Shown here: in pieces, positions 35,695-48,729 of the stretch | How the letters are laid out: every line of letters begins with the position of its first letter | Numbering within the stretch: the first letter of the stretch is position 1 | Assembly (NCBI RefSeq): GCF_018691265.1 | Contig: NW_024881301.1 | Location: forward strand, 7,639,752-7,703,751 | DNA from: Tyto alba | Taxonomy: Eukaryota; Chordata; Aves; Strigiformes; Tytonidae | Reading direction: 5' to 3' | Length of the DNA: 64,000 nt | Made by a program: the position numbers and the translations under genes | The notes under the pieces: model-generated | The model's input: the letters and a program-made list of their open reading frames with translations, nothing else | What the model was told of the DNA's origin: nothing | Database searches by the model: none

Positions 35695-38600
35695 CTGAAA
35701 CACCATAAATTAAAAAGATGGTCTCAGCTGAAATCTTACACACTGAAGATGCATGCTGTTGTTCACCAAGATTATGAACGAGGCACTGACTAAAAATGAG
35801 GTTACATTTTGTATCTCTCTTTATATAGTGTAATTTTTAATGTATAAATTATTACCCTGGCATTAAATTACACACTTATACCCTGAAACATACTAGATTT
35901 TATGTTACAAACTAAAATTTCAGAAATCTCTTTAAGGAAACTACAGTAAGTATTTCTTTATTAATGAATTATTGATAATTTGGTGAAAATATGTCTTACA
36001 TCTGCAAGAAATTAATGAAACAAAGATTCTTAAACCTGAAATAAGACCAACAAATTACCCTCAATCTTCCTAAAAGACCATGAAATATCAACATATGTAC
36101 ATATCTTGGTATTAATAAAAATCACAAAAATTACTCTGTTACTTGCCTGTAAGTTTGGTGTTACAATTTTATAATACTGCTTTCATTTTTTTCATGCTGT
36201 TATAATACACTCTGAATCAGAGACTTATGAACAATATGTATTTGTGGAAAATGCAATGGATCCTATAGGACTGTTCCCTTTAAGTTTCCCTTTAAAGAAT
36301 CCCATTGTATCTTCATTTGCAGAAGTTACTGCCCAATTTCCAGTCCCCAACTAAAGCCACACTCCGGAGATGCCCTGATAATCTCTCTTTGATAGTCTCT
36401 AAAGCTCTTTGTACTCTTCTGTACAATAAGGATGAATAAACTCCTGGAAACTTAATTGTCTTTTAATTTGGTATCTTGGCTTGCCCCACAAGCAGTATTT
36501 TTATCTTCAAGAAACTGCATTTTACAGTCTACTAAGATTAGTACTGAAGCATTATAATTATTTATTAAGGGATTTTTTTTTTTTTTAGCGTCCCATTCAC
36601 TTCTTACTCCAATCACTGGGTGGGGATAATCAACGAAAATGCTAAACTGTGCCAGGCACAGATCTTTGTAGAACCTCAAAAGAAAAATTACATTTTCACT
36701 GAATGGCAGTACCCTCTTAATGGTTACTTCAGTCGGACAGTTGCTTAATCCATTCAGCCTATGAGGTGCTGACACTGCCGGACTCCTGTTTTAAATAAGA
36801 TAATATTTGCACCATTCCCTTTACCAGCTAAGCATGTTTTCGTCAAAAAGATGTGACAAATCTTTTGTTGTTTCCACAACCCACATTTCCTGGCATGAAG
36901 TATATTCCTACCTTTTAAGTATTAACAGACTCCCATATAACTGCCGTTATTCTGTTTGTCACTGTTGTCAGACTAACCAGTGTAAAGTAACTGGAGCAAT
37001 CATACTTGCCCACTTTTAATAGTGGAATAACATTAGGGTTCTCACATTCTTGCTGGGTAGTCTTGCAAGCTTGATGAATTTAAGATATTTATCTCTACCA
37101 GGATTTGTTTAACATCTGCTATAGTTACTAATGGATTGGAAACTACCTCTTCATGCTCATGCGATACAAATACACCATCTTGTGCCTTGTAAATACCAAA
37201 CATAGATATTCACTGAATATTTCTGCATCAGTAGTAACAATCTCAGCATCTGCATCTAGCAATGGTTCCATCCTCATCCTGCTCTTCTGGAAAGCCCAGA
37301 GTATGTTGTCATTTCCAGAAGACACGGCTACCATTAGCCATTCTGATTCAGCACTGCAGGTGTCAACCTGGCTGAGAGTTAACTCTTGAGAATTCAGAGT
37401 TATTTAGAGACTTACTAAATCCTCATGTACATGGGTTGGTTAACTATGTCTGGGGACATGTTAGAACATGATTCTCCTCCAGCTCTGTTAGAGAAGATGA
37501 TTTGGCTGATTTTCATACAAACTACAATATGCCAGGATACTGCTACATTCAGATACAGTTTGCTGCAGCACATCAGCCCGCGCTAGCTACAGGCAACATT
37601 GCCAATTTCTGCAGTGATGACAAAGAACATCATGTCACTATCTGCAAAATCAATACATTGAGAAATAAATCTATGCACCAACAACTGCAGTTACCACCAC
37701 ACCAAAGCATCTTTCCTGACAAATACATACTTGAAGTTCTGACATATATATGTTACATCAGTACAAGCTTCCCTAAACAGTTATATAATGTGCATGAAAC
37801 ATGATCTTTAGATGTAAATTCACGTTCACAATAATCAGGCAGGAATTACACAGGAAACAATTGCTGCTACAGCAGTTTCACCTCTGATCTGGAAACAGCC
37901 TCAAAGAAAGGCTAAATGAGCAGAAAACAATTGGGAGTATTAAATACAAGCGTTACATTTACATACACCTATGTGATTTCAGCACACCAGAGCACTTGAT
38001 CTGAACTCAAGATACCATCTTTTTCTTTTGGGGCACATAATTCAAAGAATTTCATTGCAACAGCTGGAGTTTCAGTTATTTAAAGTACATTCCAGCAACC
38101 CTGCCAACAAGGCAGCAAAACAAAAAATGAAAGAAAATAAATTATTGGCCAGAGCTGCCTTCCCTACTTCCCACTGGCAGTACCTCAGGCACGCCGTGCT
38201 CAGCCTGTCTGCTACAGGACATGTCTCCATTCAAGGAGACTGGGCCTCCAGACTTTGTTTGAATTTTGGCTGCAGTTCATCAGGCATGCAGGTGTGCATT
38301 TGCTGGTGACCTTGTTACCCTCCTTTCCCTTGGTTCTCCCGTGTGAAGGAGAAAACTGGAACTGCATGAAGGAGTTTGCTGAAATGTATCAGTATGGAAC
38401 AGAAAGACACCTAGGAACAAAAATGTCTCGCCTGTAAGTTATAGAAAGTGACAACAATGAAGGATTTGTTCACTCTTTAATATCTAACAGTTTTGCACCC
38501 ACTGGCAAGGCAGGACAGGTAGGCAGTTAAACTTTAATTCACACCTGCACACCACTGCGAACAGATCAGCAGGCAAAACCAGGCATGCCATTTATCTATC

Positions 38601-41600
38601 AGCTGCTGAAATATTTTACACTGCAGTGAATCTCTTCACTCACCACTGTTCTTATTAAGTCATTGTCCCACTTGTCAATGTACTAAATAAGGGAAACATA
38701 CTGCTTTCCACAGCATATGTCCAGCACCACCTCAAGAGCCTCAGTTGAGCTGCCTGTGAAGGGACTGTCCACCCCACCGATCACAAGAGCTTTAAACGAC
38801 CTCCAAACGCTCTTTCTGGGTTTACCGGGTACTACAGGCTTCATTAAAAGACACATCACCAAATGACAAGCTGAACAAGATAGGCCAATGGCAGAGCAGT
38901 GGAAATTAAGCTGGGGCTGCCTTATTTTCAGTGTTTAGGATAGTACTGTCAACAGAGCTGTCTGCTCTGGTCATCAGAATGAGGATCACCCTCCACAACT
39001 TCTTTCCAATTTCCCTGTTCCTAGAGCAACAGCCGCAATCCAGCCTTGTAGAGACCCCAAAAGTGCCTCGAGTGTATGGCACTGCTTTAACTTGAACTGG
39101 CCTGACACAGTGGCTATCTACCTGTGACACCTATCACTTTATGTAAAAGCCTCATGACCTTCCTTCAGACTCTTAAGAAACAACACATGAATACTTACGC
39201 TGATTTTAAATCCTTCTGTGTAAGCTCAGCTTCTGTAAGAGTTTAATGCACTTCTCTCCCATTTTCCACAAAAGAAGAGATTCTCTTATTTACAAGTGTC
39301 TTTGACCTTGTGAGGCAGAGTGGCTTGATAATATGTACATTGTGCTGTTATCGCATTTTCCATGGCTGGATTTCTCTGGCCTTTGAAAGCCTTTCCAACC
39401 CTTCTTGAACCATAACTATTACTAGTAAACCACAGAAGTATTCATGTTATGTATCTCAATGGGGCTTTGTTAAAAGTGGAGAGAGATGCTGCTGTATGCA
39501 TGCTTACACAAACACTGTAAGAGCCACAACATGTTTCCCTGTGCCAGGGCTGAGCTATCAGTAGCCCTTCTGGGAATGTGAATCAGGCATGAACCATAAC
39601 TGCCTTCTAACCGAGAACCTGTAAGGCAAATATTTAACAGGAGGATCCCCTCACTTTCTAGCCTCTTCCTATATACAGCAAACCCTCTTTTCCAGTTGGT
39701 TGTTAGTACATAAAGGGACCGATTACAAAACCCATCAATGGCAATATGCATCACACAACAGGCTTCATTCCACTTGCATGACACGTTTATCTGATGTTTG
39801 CTTTGGCTGATTTTTGTTACACTGTAATTTCTGCTATTACAAGGCATGCCAGTATGAGGTTTCACTGCAGCAGTGGGCTACAGTGTGTTGCTGAGAGATT
39901 ACTGGGCTATTCACCTGGTGGCAGGGTTGTTTCAGGCAACTTTAAACATGGGTGTTGTGTTCAGTATGGAGGGATGGATGCCTGAACTTCAGAGGTGTAT
40001 TAGAAACAAAGAACCAAGCAGTTTCCTGATCATCACAACGGGTTTTTTTGCAACCTTAGTTTAAGCATATAATAACTGTTACCAGTCTTCCTATTAGTGA
40101 AACTGTGTATTACTCAGGTTGTAAGCATCTCCAAAGCACTTTGAGCTTTTTATGATGGAGAGCACTACACAGATGTAAAGTAAACTGAGATTTCATAGTG
40201 AGGCAGAGGCATGGCAGAGAGAAGTTCAGGGCAAAGCACGCTGCAGGCTGTGGCTGTCTAATGAACTGTGAGGGCAGGCTGCGGCGTGGTGCATGCTCCC
40301 TCCTGGCACATGACGAGGAGCATGTACAGTGCACCTTCTTAGTCCTCTCATCCCCTCTTGAGGGTCTGTCCCCATTAAAAAATTAGAAGAAAATGCTCTT
40401 ATCCATTGCAACCTCTTCTGAAACAAGGTATTAGGGTTATTTCACTATTAAAAACATACAAACACCTCATAAGACTTTGAAACACTAACCCTTCTTCCAA
40501 GATGCTAAAAATTTGCTTGCATTCTTTCTGTATTGCCTGGAGTCAAAAAGTGGACCTTAAAGCTTTCGAAATCCCTTTCAAATTGCAGTTTTATCCTGGC
40601 TCTCTTCTCCTCCCATCATGAGGGAATAGAAACAAAAGGACTTTGGAAGGTCTGAGACTGTAGGAAAGTCCCCCCTTTAACAAAGTTCTGCTCAAACTGA
40701 TACTGAGCATCCATCACAGTACATGACAGAGTTTGGTGCATTTGTTACTCATTCCTTACCCTCTAACAGACATGTTCATACAAGTTTCTAACAAAGGAAA
40801 AATATATTTCCTTTAACGCTTTTCCGGGAGTTTTACCAGTTATTGTTGTATTTTTTGAGAGTTGCACAAAAGCCGTGCAATAATCTTAAGACTACGCTAG
40901 GAGAGAACATCATCATCCTCACTGCCCTTGTGTGCTGATACTCCCTGACAGCCTCCCAAGGAATCTCCAGCATCCTCCCACAAGCAATGCAAGGCATAGA
41001 CGATGAGCCTCACATTTAGTGCTTGTAAAAAAAAAAAAAAAAAAAGCACAAAGCCACCTGAGTCAAACCGGACCTCTTTTCCTGCTGCCCCCCGGACAGA
41101 TGCCCACTCTCCCGTGAGAGGTTACCGGTGCAGTTCGTTTCCCGTCCCCCCGCCCCAGGCTCACTGCTTTGCTCCCAGAAGCATCACGCTGCTCTCCACG
41201 GACCGCGGGCCAGGCGCCGAGGCCACGACACGCCGCCTGGGTACTCCCGAAGCCCCTCCAGGCTCCCGAGCGGCTCACGCATCCCCGGGGGCAGCCGCGG
41301 CACCGGGGGCACCGGGCAGCGGGGCCGGAGGGGCGGGCGGCCGCTCCCGGCGGCGTGGGGCCGGGACACCTGCGGGAGGAAGCCCGCTTCCACCCTGCGT
41401 GGGGTCCCGCTGGTCTACACTCCGCTCCTCTGCTCGCGGCACACGCCCAGCCAGGAGAAAACACTCGAGAGAATGAGACCACGCACCTCAGGGTAACGCC
41501 AGCACCCCCCGGAGGCGCCGGGACACCCCAGAAGGGACGGCTACACACCCCACGCCGCTCCGCTGAGCCACGGAAACAGCGTGCGAGGGGATGGGGGTCC

Positions 41601-41644
41601 CGGCGCCGCCAGCCCTCGCCGGCCCCACACGACGGCCCTGTTAC
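35695..41644. other. LAMA3 intron 1 (5.9 kb)
   Basis: The right end (about 41,080-41,644) belongs to the promoter CpG island. An A19 run at 41,027-41,045 marks the island edge. The rest is AT-rich with no recognised repeat or exon. First introns of this kind often hold enhancers, but nothing in the sequence singles one out. Confidence 0.6.
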
Positions 41645-42550
41645 CTGGATGGCTCGCCCCAGGGGGGCGGCGGCCGGCCCCCCCACCAGCTTGCAGTACA
41701 GCTCCGGCCGCCCGCCGCCCGCCGCCGCTTCCCCGCAGGTGGCCGTCGCCCAGATGCCGGCAGCCGCGGCCAGGTTGAAGTAGGGCGGGTGGAGGCTGAG
41801 CCCCGTCCCGCGGGAAGCGGAGGGCTCGGGCCGCGCGGGGCAGAGGGTGAGGAGCGGCGGGAGGAGCGCCCAGAGGAGCGGGCAGCCCGGCGGCGCGGCC
41901 ATTCCTGCGCCGGGCTCTGCCCTCAGGGCGGCGCGGGCCGGGGGAGCAGGCAGGCGGCGGCCCGCGCGCTGCCCGCGCCTCCCTGCCTGCCGTGCGCGCG
42001 GCGGGGCGGGGCGGGGCGCAGCCCCGGTGAGGGGGAGCGGGGCGCCGGGCGGGGCGGGACCGGGCGGCGAAGGGGAAGGGAAAAGGGTCTCCGGGCCGGT
42101 GGGGTGGCCCCGGGTGTGCGCCCTGAGGCCCAGCTCCGCGGGCGGGCCGAGGGGTGACACACACCGCACACACCCCCCCTCCCCTCCCCTCCCGCCGCGG
42201 CTCAGCTGGAGCTTTCTGATCCCCCCTCCACCCCCAGTGCTAATATTTTTAGCGGGCCGTGAAGAAATCTCGGAGCATCCATCCTGATAACCTGGGACCT
42301 GTCGTGTCGCGCGCGCATGTGGCGTGAAAAAATGAAGGTTTCTCAGCTTTCCCCTCACGCAGGGCTAGTCCCCGCGTAAGGTGTACCCTGCTTCGCTCCG
42401 CAGGTCCTGGGGCAGACACCCCGCGCAACCCTGCTGCAGAAATGGCAACTCCTCTGGCCGCAGTCAGTGCTCCGAGGCTCCTGGAGGCCCCACAGCCCCG
42501 GGACCCCGCTGCAGCGCACAGCCAGCGCTCTCCGCGCCCGCTGAGGTGGT
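41080..42550. promoter_or_regulatory. LAMA3: CpG island covering LAMA3 (long form) promoter and exon 1
   Basis: GC content rises abruptly after the A run at 41,045 and CpG is frequent throughout. The island covers the LAMA3 start codon (41,902) and the DNA upstream of it. Tandem Sp1-type GC boxes (ggggcggggcggggcg) lie at 42,002-42,018 and more at 42,050-42,058, about 100-160 bp upstream of the ATG. No TATA box is evident, which fits a CpG-island promoter with dispersed starts. The exact transcription start and 5' UTR cannot be set from sequence alone. Confidence 0.8.
41645..41902 (-). CDS. LAMA3: LAMA3 exon 1: signal peptide and start of LN domain
   Basis: This exon encodes residues 1-86. 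The ATG at 41,902 has a strong context (purine at -3, G at +4) and opens a signal peptide with the hydrophobic core [12 protein letters not shown], followed by a short Pro/Ser-rich stretch where cleavage is likely. The LN domain begins at about residue 34 with [20 protein letters not shown], then TCGE and [10 protein letters not shown], both laminin alpha hallmarks. The exon ends in phase 0 after Gln86 at the donor CAG|GTAACA. The same frame stays open upstream to 42,358, but that part is GC-driven Pro/Arg/Ala sequence without laminin similarity. The downstream ATG is the one that gives a proper secretory signal. The exon is very GC-rich because it lies in the promoter CpG island. Confidence 0.95.
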
Positions 42551-45500
42551 GTTCCTGCTCATCCAGGGCGGACAATGAACCTCCTGTCTTTTTGAAGGTA
42601 TTTGGCGCAGGCTTTTTGTAACACAGAAGCTGGAGGGGAGGTTGGAGAGGGAGAAGGAGGCCTAAGAACCATCTCATCTGCATCAGGAGTTGCACTGCTT
42701 AATGACATTGCTATCCCAGGTTTCATACCCATTCACATTTCCAACCCCACACGTGCTCACACATCCAGCATTCAGTTCTCTTAATAAAATTTGCCAGATT
42801 CAGGCACAAAGATATGGCTAAGATACACATACCTCTAATATTTTAATAGTGATTCATCTCAGAACCAAAGTATTTCTTTTATGAGGGCTTTGCTACATGC
42901 CACACAGCACTAGCAAGGGAGATCCCTGGTATACTGTTTCAGGCAGCACCAGCCACAAGCTATTGATTTTGTCTGCAAGAAAATACCACCACCCTTGGTT
43001 TTGTGCCACTATGGCTTTATCATGCCATAGAGATATATCTGTAGGAGGCAATTTTTGCATCCTCCATATAAAAGTTGGCTTTCAGAAATGTAGCATGCTG
43101 CCAATTTAAATATATTAGGTTTGGCTATTCTATCCATAAATGTTTTCAATTTCTAGAGCAGCTTAAAAATATTCTTATTTTCCAACTGTAACATTGTGGA
43201 AAGGAAATTATCTTGTTGCACAAGTCCATCGTGTCACTTCCCACAGTAGTTTGTACTTCACAAGAACTATGAGAGGTTTGAATACAAACAAGCCACACCA
43301 TCTTCAAACATCCCATTAAATAAAATACCCCATTAATAGAAAGAATATCCACTGGTCTTTTCAACCTGTTTCTTGAATAAATCGTAATTATATCCTGGAG
43401 TATATAATTTTTACAAATGGAGATCTGGAAGTATCTCATATAAGTGACCTTTAAGTCCAGAGCAGGCAAGCTCCTACAAAGGTCTGCCATTGGTTAACTT
43501 GCTGAGCATCATTGTCCTCCTTATTGTTTGAGGAATTAAAGAAAATTGAATAAAAGCTGAGCAGAGCATATTCCTGGTAGAAAGAAACGTTTGGGTACTT
43601 TAAGGGAAATCCATTATAAAGTACAATATTAAGAGTAACCTCTGAAGATTACAGTTATGAAGATTAGAGAATCATCACAATCTCTTTCAGAGTAGTCAGA
43701 TTATCTCCAGTTAGCTGTATCTGAAAGATGTTGCTCCAGTATATATCCAAGTCATGAAAGATTTTCTCCTCTTCAAACAGAAAGAAGCTTCTGGTCTTGC
43801 ACAACATTTGAGGAAATTAGTTTACTCCAGTTATCCTGTACATTCCTCCAAGCTGGACTCCAGTGGTGGGATTGTTGATTTTAATGACAAGGCATCTTTT
43901 GCTATAAATGCTTCAAATAACTGCAAAAAAACCCCAGCCTTTAGTTAGTTTGAACATACTTATTGCAGAGACCCCTGCCTCTACATGTGCGGGGATTGTA
44001 AGCAGCATTTCCATGTTTTGAGTTTTGAACTCTTCTGCAGCTCTGTCCCTGATCTCCACAATAAACAGTTGGGAAGAGTCTTCTGAGAAGCATAAACCTA
44101 GAATAAGAGTAAGCGGAACATAAACCAGGTGATTCAAATACATTTGATGAAGTTTTTAAAAGTCACAGATTGTACTGTGAAAGTAGAGGAAGTAAGTGCC
44201 TAAACTAAGAACTTGAGATGAAGAGCTAAGTCCTGTGTCTACTAGAATCTGCTCTAAATTTTCTTTGCACTTGTGCAGAGTAATGCCTGGCAAATTTTTC
44301 TGGCATAGTTCTGTGGGTAGTTCAGGTAGGGAATCCAGCTGCAGGAGATTCTTTGCAACCTCACTTTAAGGAGAATATTCTTGTGAGCTGTCTGGTAGGT
44401 TGCACAGCACAAAGGCAGCCCTTGCTCATAGGAGATGTCCTTCCCCAAACAGGGAGTATCAGTGAATTTATTGGGAGGTATCACATGAGAAAACAGGGCT
44501 TACGCGAGCAAAAACCTAATACTTTAGTAAAATAATGACATGTTATTGCATCTAGTTTCCTAAAAGTTAAAAACACAGATTAAACTTCACAAACATTCAG
44601 AAAATTAGCCTACCGGATAGAAAAAGAGAGGAAGAAATTCTCCTGTTGCCTTCCTCGTAAAATTATGTGCATTTTGCTTAACGTATATCTAGATTTAAAA
44701 ATATTTTGTTGGCCACCTGGGTGATTTTTCTGTCCTTTTGTTAAATACTTATGCCAAACAAGCTTTCTTTATTCAGTGTGCTTTCTAGAAATGGAGGCTA
44801 AAACGCCACCTCTTAGATTTCATTGAAAAATCTTAAGAGATACCTAAAGATGTGGGCAGAATTTAGGAAAAATGTTATGACAACTCTTGCCTTTAACTCA
44901 AAGCAGTTGGACAAAAATGTTTATAGCAGCATTCCCAACACAGGTAGTCCATAACTTGATTGCTATAAAATGTCTAAGTGACCAGAAATTTTGCGCAGAG
45001 ACCCTGGAGCTATGTAAAGCCAGCATGAATCAGGTATGTGAGGAAGGAGGCAGGAGCAAGACTGTGGGTGTGTATGTAGAGGTGACAGTGGCCTGTCACT
45101 AGCAGATGGAAGTTATCCAGCAGCTTGGTCCTTCTGTTCCGATAGCGTTGTGCAGGCTGTGGTATGACCACGAGTCCTGCAGAACTTTAGGACCACAGGA
45201 AGGAAGGGTAGAGTAAGGAGAACAGAGAAGTGAGAATTTTTTTTTTTAATGCAACTCTCCAAATTTATAAACTCTGTATCTCTTTTTTTTTTTTTTTTTT
45301 AATCTATTTTAAGTCGAATCCAAGGCCAGCAGAAACCCACAAAAAAGCACTTACTGACTTGGTTTGAGCTTCAGCTCACCCTATGTAATGTAGAATACCA
45401 CCCCAGCAGCAGAGCTGTGAGGCACCTAGTATATATGTGTGCCTCTGCATTTTCACAGTGACACATTAATGGATGTGTACTGGTACTTTCATGATTTAAG

Positions 45501-48500
45501 GCTCCTCGTACACAAAAGTGAATGCTTGAAGTAAAATACCAGTTTGCAGAACTAATTTAGAAATGCCTCTCAGATCTGTCACTATTTCTCTTTTTAAGAG
45601 TAATTGTCTAAAACTATATTGAAAGACAGTTGGAATAACAATAATATATTGCGCTTAAATTAATATTCACCTCATAATGTCCTAGGATTTTGTAAACAAA
45701 GGTTAGCTAATTACATAAGCAGTGATCCATCTGAGACATGCAACTGGTTTTATCTGTGGTTGTTCAAATGTTTCACATGAGATCAGCAGTGCTATTCTCA
45801 TTTAAAGGAGGAAGCCCAGAAACTCAACCCTAAGTGCCTGTGAAGGAGCCAGAGGGCACTAAAAGTTGCAATCAAGAAGCAGCTGAGGATTCCCTTTGGG
45901 CAGAAGAATACTCCCAGGTGGTGTAGCATGCTGCATTAGGAATGATTAATACTCCCAGGCAGAGAATGGGCATGCCCAGGCACTCAGGGGTATATCGGTC
46001 TTGTTGCATAGGTACAAAATGATGACACGAGGTGTGCTCAGTAGATACAGCATGCTTGGAAGGTATCACATTTACCATGAATGTTCTATACCTAGAATTT
46101 GCCGTACTTTGCTGAAATACATTTAGCTGTTTACATACAGAGCAAGCAAACTTCTATTGCTCTTCAATGACATTTTAAATGTGTATTTGCTTGCTGATTG
46201 CTATTTTTTAAAGCAAGTACAAATGAATGTATGTGTTTTCATAAAAACTTGTAGATGTTTGGCTCAAGATCTCCAAATGAATGCTTTGGCTAACCCAACA
46301 TTTGTGCCACTTCTTTTAATTCTCCATATATAGCTGTGCCTGAACTGTGTGACTTAGGTGAGGATTGTCCGTGACTTACACAGAATAGTTGAATCAGCTT
46401 TTAAAGGCAATGGTTTCATTTGTTCCAGCAATTCATTTTAGATATCCTTCAGATTTGTTCAAAACAACATAGCTCAGGATATTTGAAATAATCACTGTGA
46501 TGAAAAATTAGGTGGTAGGAATGCAGCCTGCTGCCCTGCAGATGAATTCTGCCAAACAGGTAACAAATCTCAACCAGTTCAAATATCCCACAATATTAAA
46601 TAACCTGCCAAGCATCAAGAATAGGGGAGATGAGGGTAGTGTAACCACGTAGCCCTAATATACAGTATTCCCACTGCTAGGAACAGGCACTGAGTTTGTA
46701 AGGCCTCAGAACTAAGGCTTGTCAGACTTGCTCTGTTGACATCCCCTCAACTTTGTTTTACGCAGTTTAGTTCTAACAGCAGTTTTTCTAATTGACCATG
46801 TGTCTACAAGTAATCTGATTTACCTTTGCTTACCTTTGTATAGTACCACCATGGCTTTATGACTCTAACGTGATGATGCAGCGTAGAGCAATGCAGACCT
46901 GGTGTGACTGAGAAGTGGCGGCATGGGATGCAGGGTGCCTGAGCATGGGCATGAGGTGACAGGCACTGGGGTACAAGCTTGGTACTGGTGACCCCACAGC
47001 TATAAAAAGCTTGCCAATAGTCTGGTACAGAAATGCAGACCTGGAGCTGGACAAAAATGGATTTAAAGATAACAAAAGGAACTGAACGATAGTATCTAAC
47101 AAACATAAAAGCCACTATGTGTAGTAAGTTTGGTTGTAAAATGGAGCTGTAGGCTAGCAAAGAAGGAGCAAGGTGTAAAAGGGTGTTAGCAAGCATATAA
47201 AATGACCTTATGCAGATCCTAGAGGGAGGAAAAAGGAGCCATCAACATGAATATCATGTTCCCTGCAGCGACCAACTCCAGATGCTGACAGCTCACCGTA
47301 ACATCCCAAACCACCAGCACCAGAATGAAACCACTGACTTTAGGACTGAGCAGAGCAGGGGAAAGGTGAGGATAATATCTGGAAAAGGAATAAATCTAGG
47401 AACTGTATATAAGTTTTAACTGTATTATTATTAATTTTGATTTTTTTTTCTGCATAGACTTATTTTTGTCTTTTTCTGATATAATTTTATCTGATCTAGT
47501 AATGATTCTTGGATTAGACTGCTAAGATTCAGTTATACTAATTATAAATTCTTGGGTTTATATATATATACATATATATATGAGGTGTGTTTCCCCTTTG
47601 CTCATAAACAAGATTTTGCGTGTAACAATAGACAGAGATATACACCAAAAAAGATAGTTTCTAAATGCTTTCTGGGATAAACTTTCAAAGGGTGACCAAA
47701 AACCCCATACCTTATATATGTATTTCTGTCTTCAACAGCTCTGACAAGTTACTGCACTTGAATATGAAAATAGCAAAATCACAGGAGACCGTGTGCTATT
47801 GAAAATAGGTACAGTTTCAGATTTTGTGGGCAAATTAAGAAAGACACTTCAAAATTTTTCCATTGACATCTAAAATAAATACAGACCCCAAAAAATCCAC
47901 GTACTGCATTAGTATCCATTTTGTTGTTCATCCAGAGAATTCTTTGGTTTTTCTTTGTCAGAAAATTTAACGTTTTGGCTCATGAATGTGAAAAGACTGG
48001 GATGTTATTCACAATAGATTGAATAAATGCAGGGATTTTCCAGGGGTGAGGCAGGGAGTGTGTATGGATTAGTAATATTTTCCTCTATCAGTGGGCAAGC
48101 ATCACTGTGCAACTGGATCAGAGCAAGGATGACTCTTAACTATGCAATCTGAGTTTATTCAGTATTTTTAAGTTTAAGAAAAAATCAGGATGATCATCCA
48201 TGTTTGTATGATCTTCTCAGCAATTAAGATGAGGTTCACATCAGGGCATACATGCTGAGATGATCTTACGCTATTAGCAGCTTTCATCTGCTTGCCTACA
48301 GTTTGTTTTACTGTATGCACAGATGAATATTGCCTCAGGAAAAAAATCTGCAGAAAATCCTCCACTTGAAGATTTGTAGAATAAACTATCTGGATCTCAG
48401 CGCAAGTATTTTCTCTCGGTGCACACGCGTAATTTTGTCGTGAATGGGATTTATGTCTGCACATCAAAAGAAGAAAATCCCTAAGGGCTCAGCTGAAACC

Positions 48501-48700
48501 AACAATAGCGAAGAAATTCAGGAATCTCCCACCAGAGCATGCCCTGTTTTGCCTAGTTGATATCACGCAGGCTTTGAATGAAATCTGCGGCAGCCAGGCA
48601 AAACGGGACATGCATTGGCTTTATGGCTCTTCATTTCTAAAGGCTTAAAATTAAGCCCTTAAGAATTTACTGTCTTCCTAATGAGAGCACATCACCCACA
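42551..48700. other. Intergenic region between LAMA3 and ANKRD29
   Basis: About 6 kb of AT-rich sequence between the two CpG islands. T runs occur at 45,237-45,247 and 45,283-45,300, and a TA-rich dinucleotide patch at about 47,562-47,582. No gene, RNA gene or recognised transposon was seen. Confidence 0.65.
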
Positions 48701-48729
48701 GGAGGTAGCGTTGGCGATAGCTGGATACG

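Larger units (their letters stand above)
1..41902 (-). other. LAMA3: LAMA3 gene, 5' portion (laminin subunit alpha-3, long alpha-3B form)
   Basis: This is the gene span from the start codon at 41,902 leftward off the window. Twelve exons join in consistent phase to 1,573 coding bases (524 codons plus one base): signal peptide, LN domain (residues about 34-283), LE modules, a linker, then a further LE module. Laminin alpha-3 is secreted into epithelial basement membranes as part of laminin-332 and its long-form variant; the LN domain supports laminin network assembly. LAMA3 is preferred over LAMA5 because of stretches such as [23 protein letters not shown] and the CNLxGxxPExCD module, and because ANKRD29 is the divergent neighbour, as in mammals. 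Exon 2 alone is rather alpha-5-like, which reflects the shared ancestry of these subunits. The protein should exceed 3,000 residues, so most of the gene is outside the window. The short alpha-3A promoter is not expected here. Confidence 0.93.

Noticed and set aside
41027..41045. A19 run as the poly(A) tail of a retrocopy
   Set aside because: No gene-derived sequence precedes it; it is more simply a homopolymer at the edge of the CpG island.
1087..41902. Assignment of the laminin gene to LAMA5
   Set aside because: Exon 2 and the extra modules resemble alpha-5, but the later LN and LE exons match alpha-3 and the divergent neighbour is ANKRD29, as for LAMA3 in mammals.
41063..42358. 431-codon minus-strand open frame around LAMA3 exon 1
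   Set aside because: Only 41,645-41,902 is LAMA3 coding sequence. The rest is GC-rich island sequence with Pro/Arg/Ala bias; the upstream extension lacks a signal peptide and the downstream part is intron past a clear donor.
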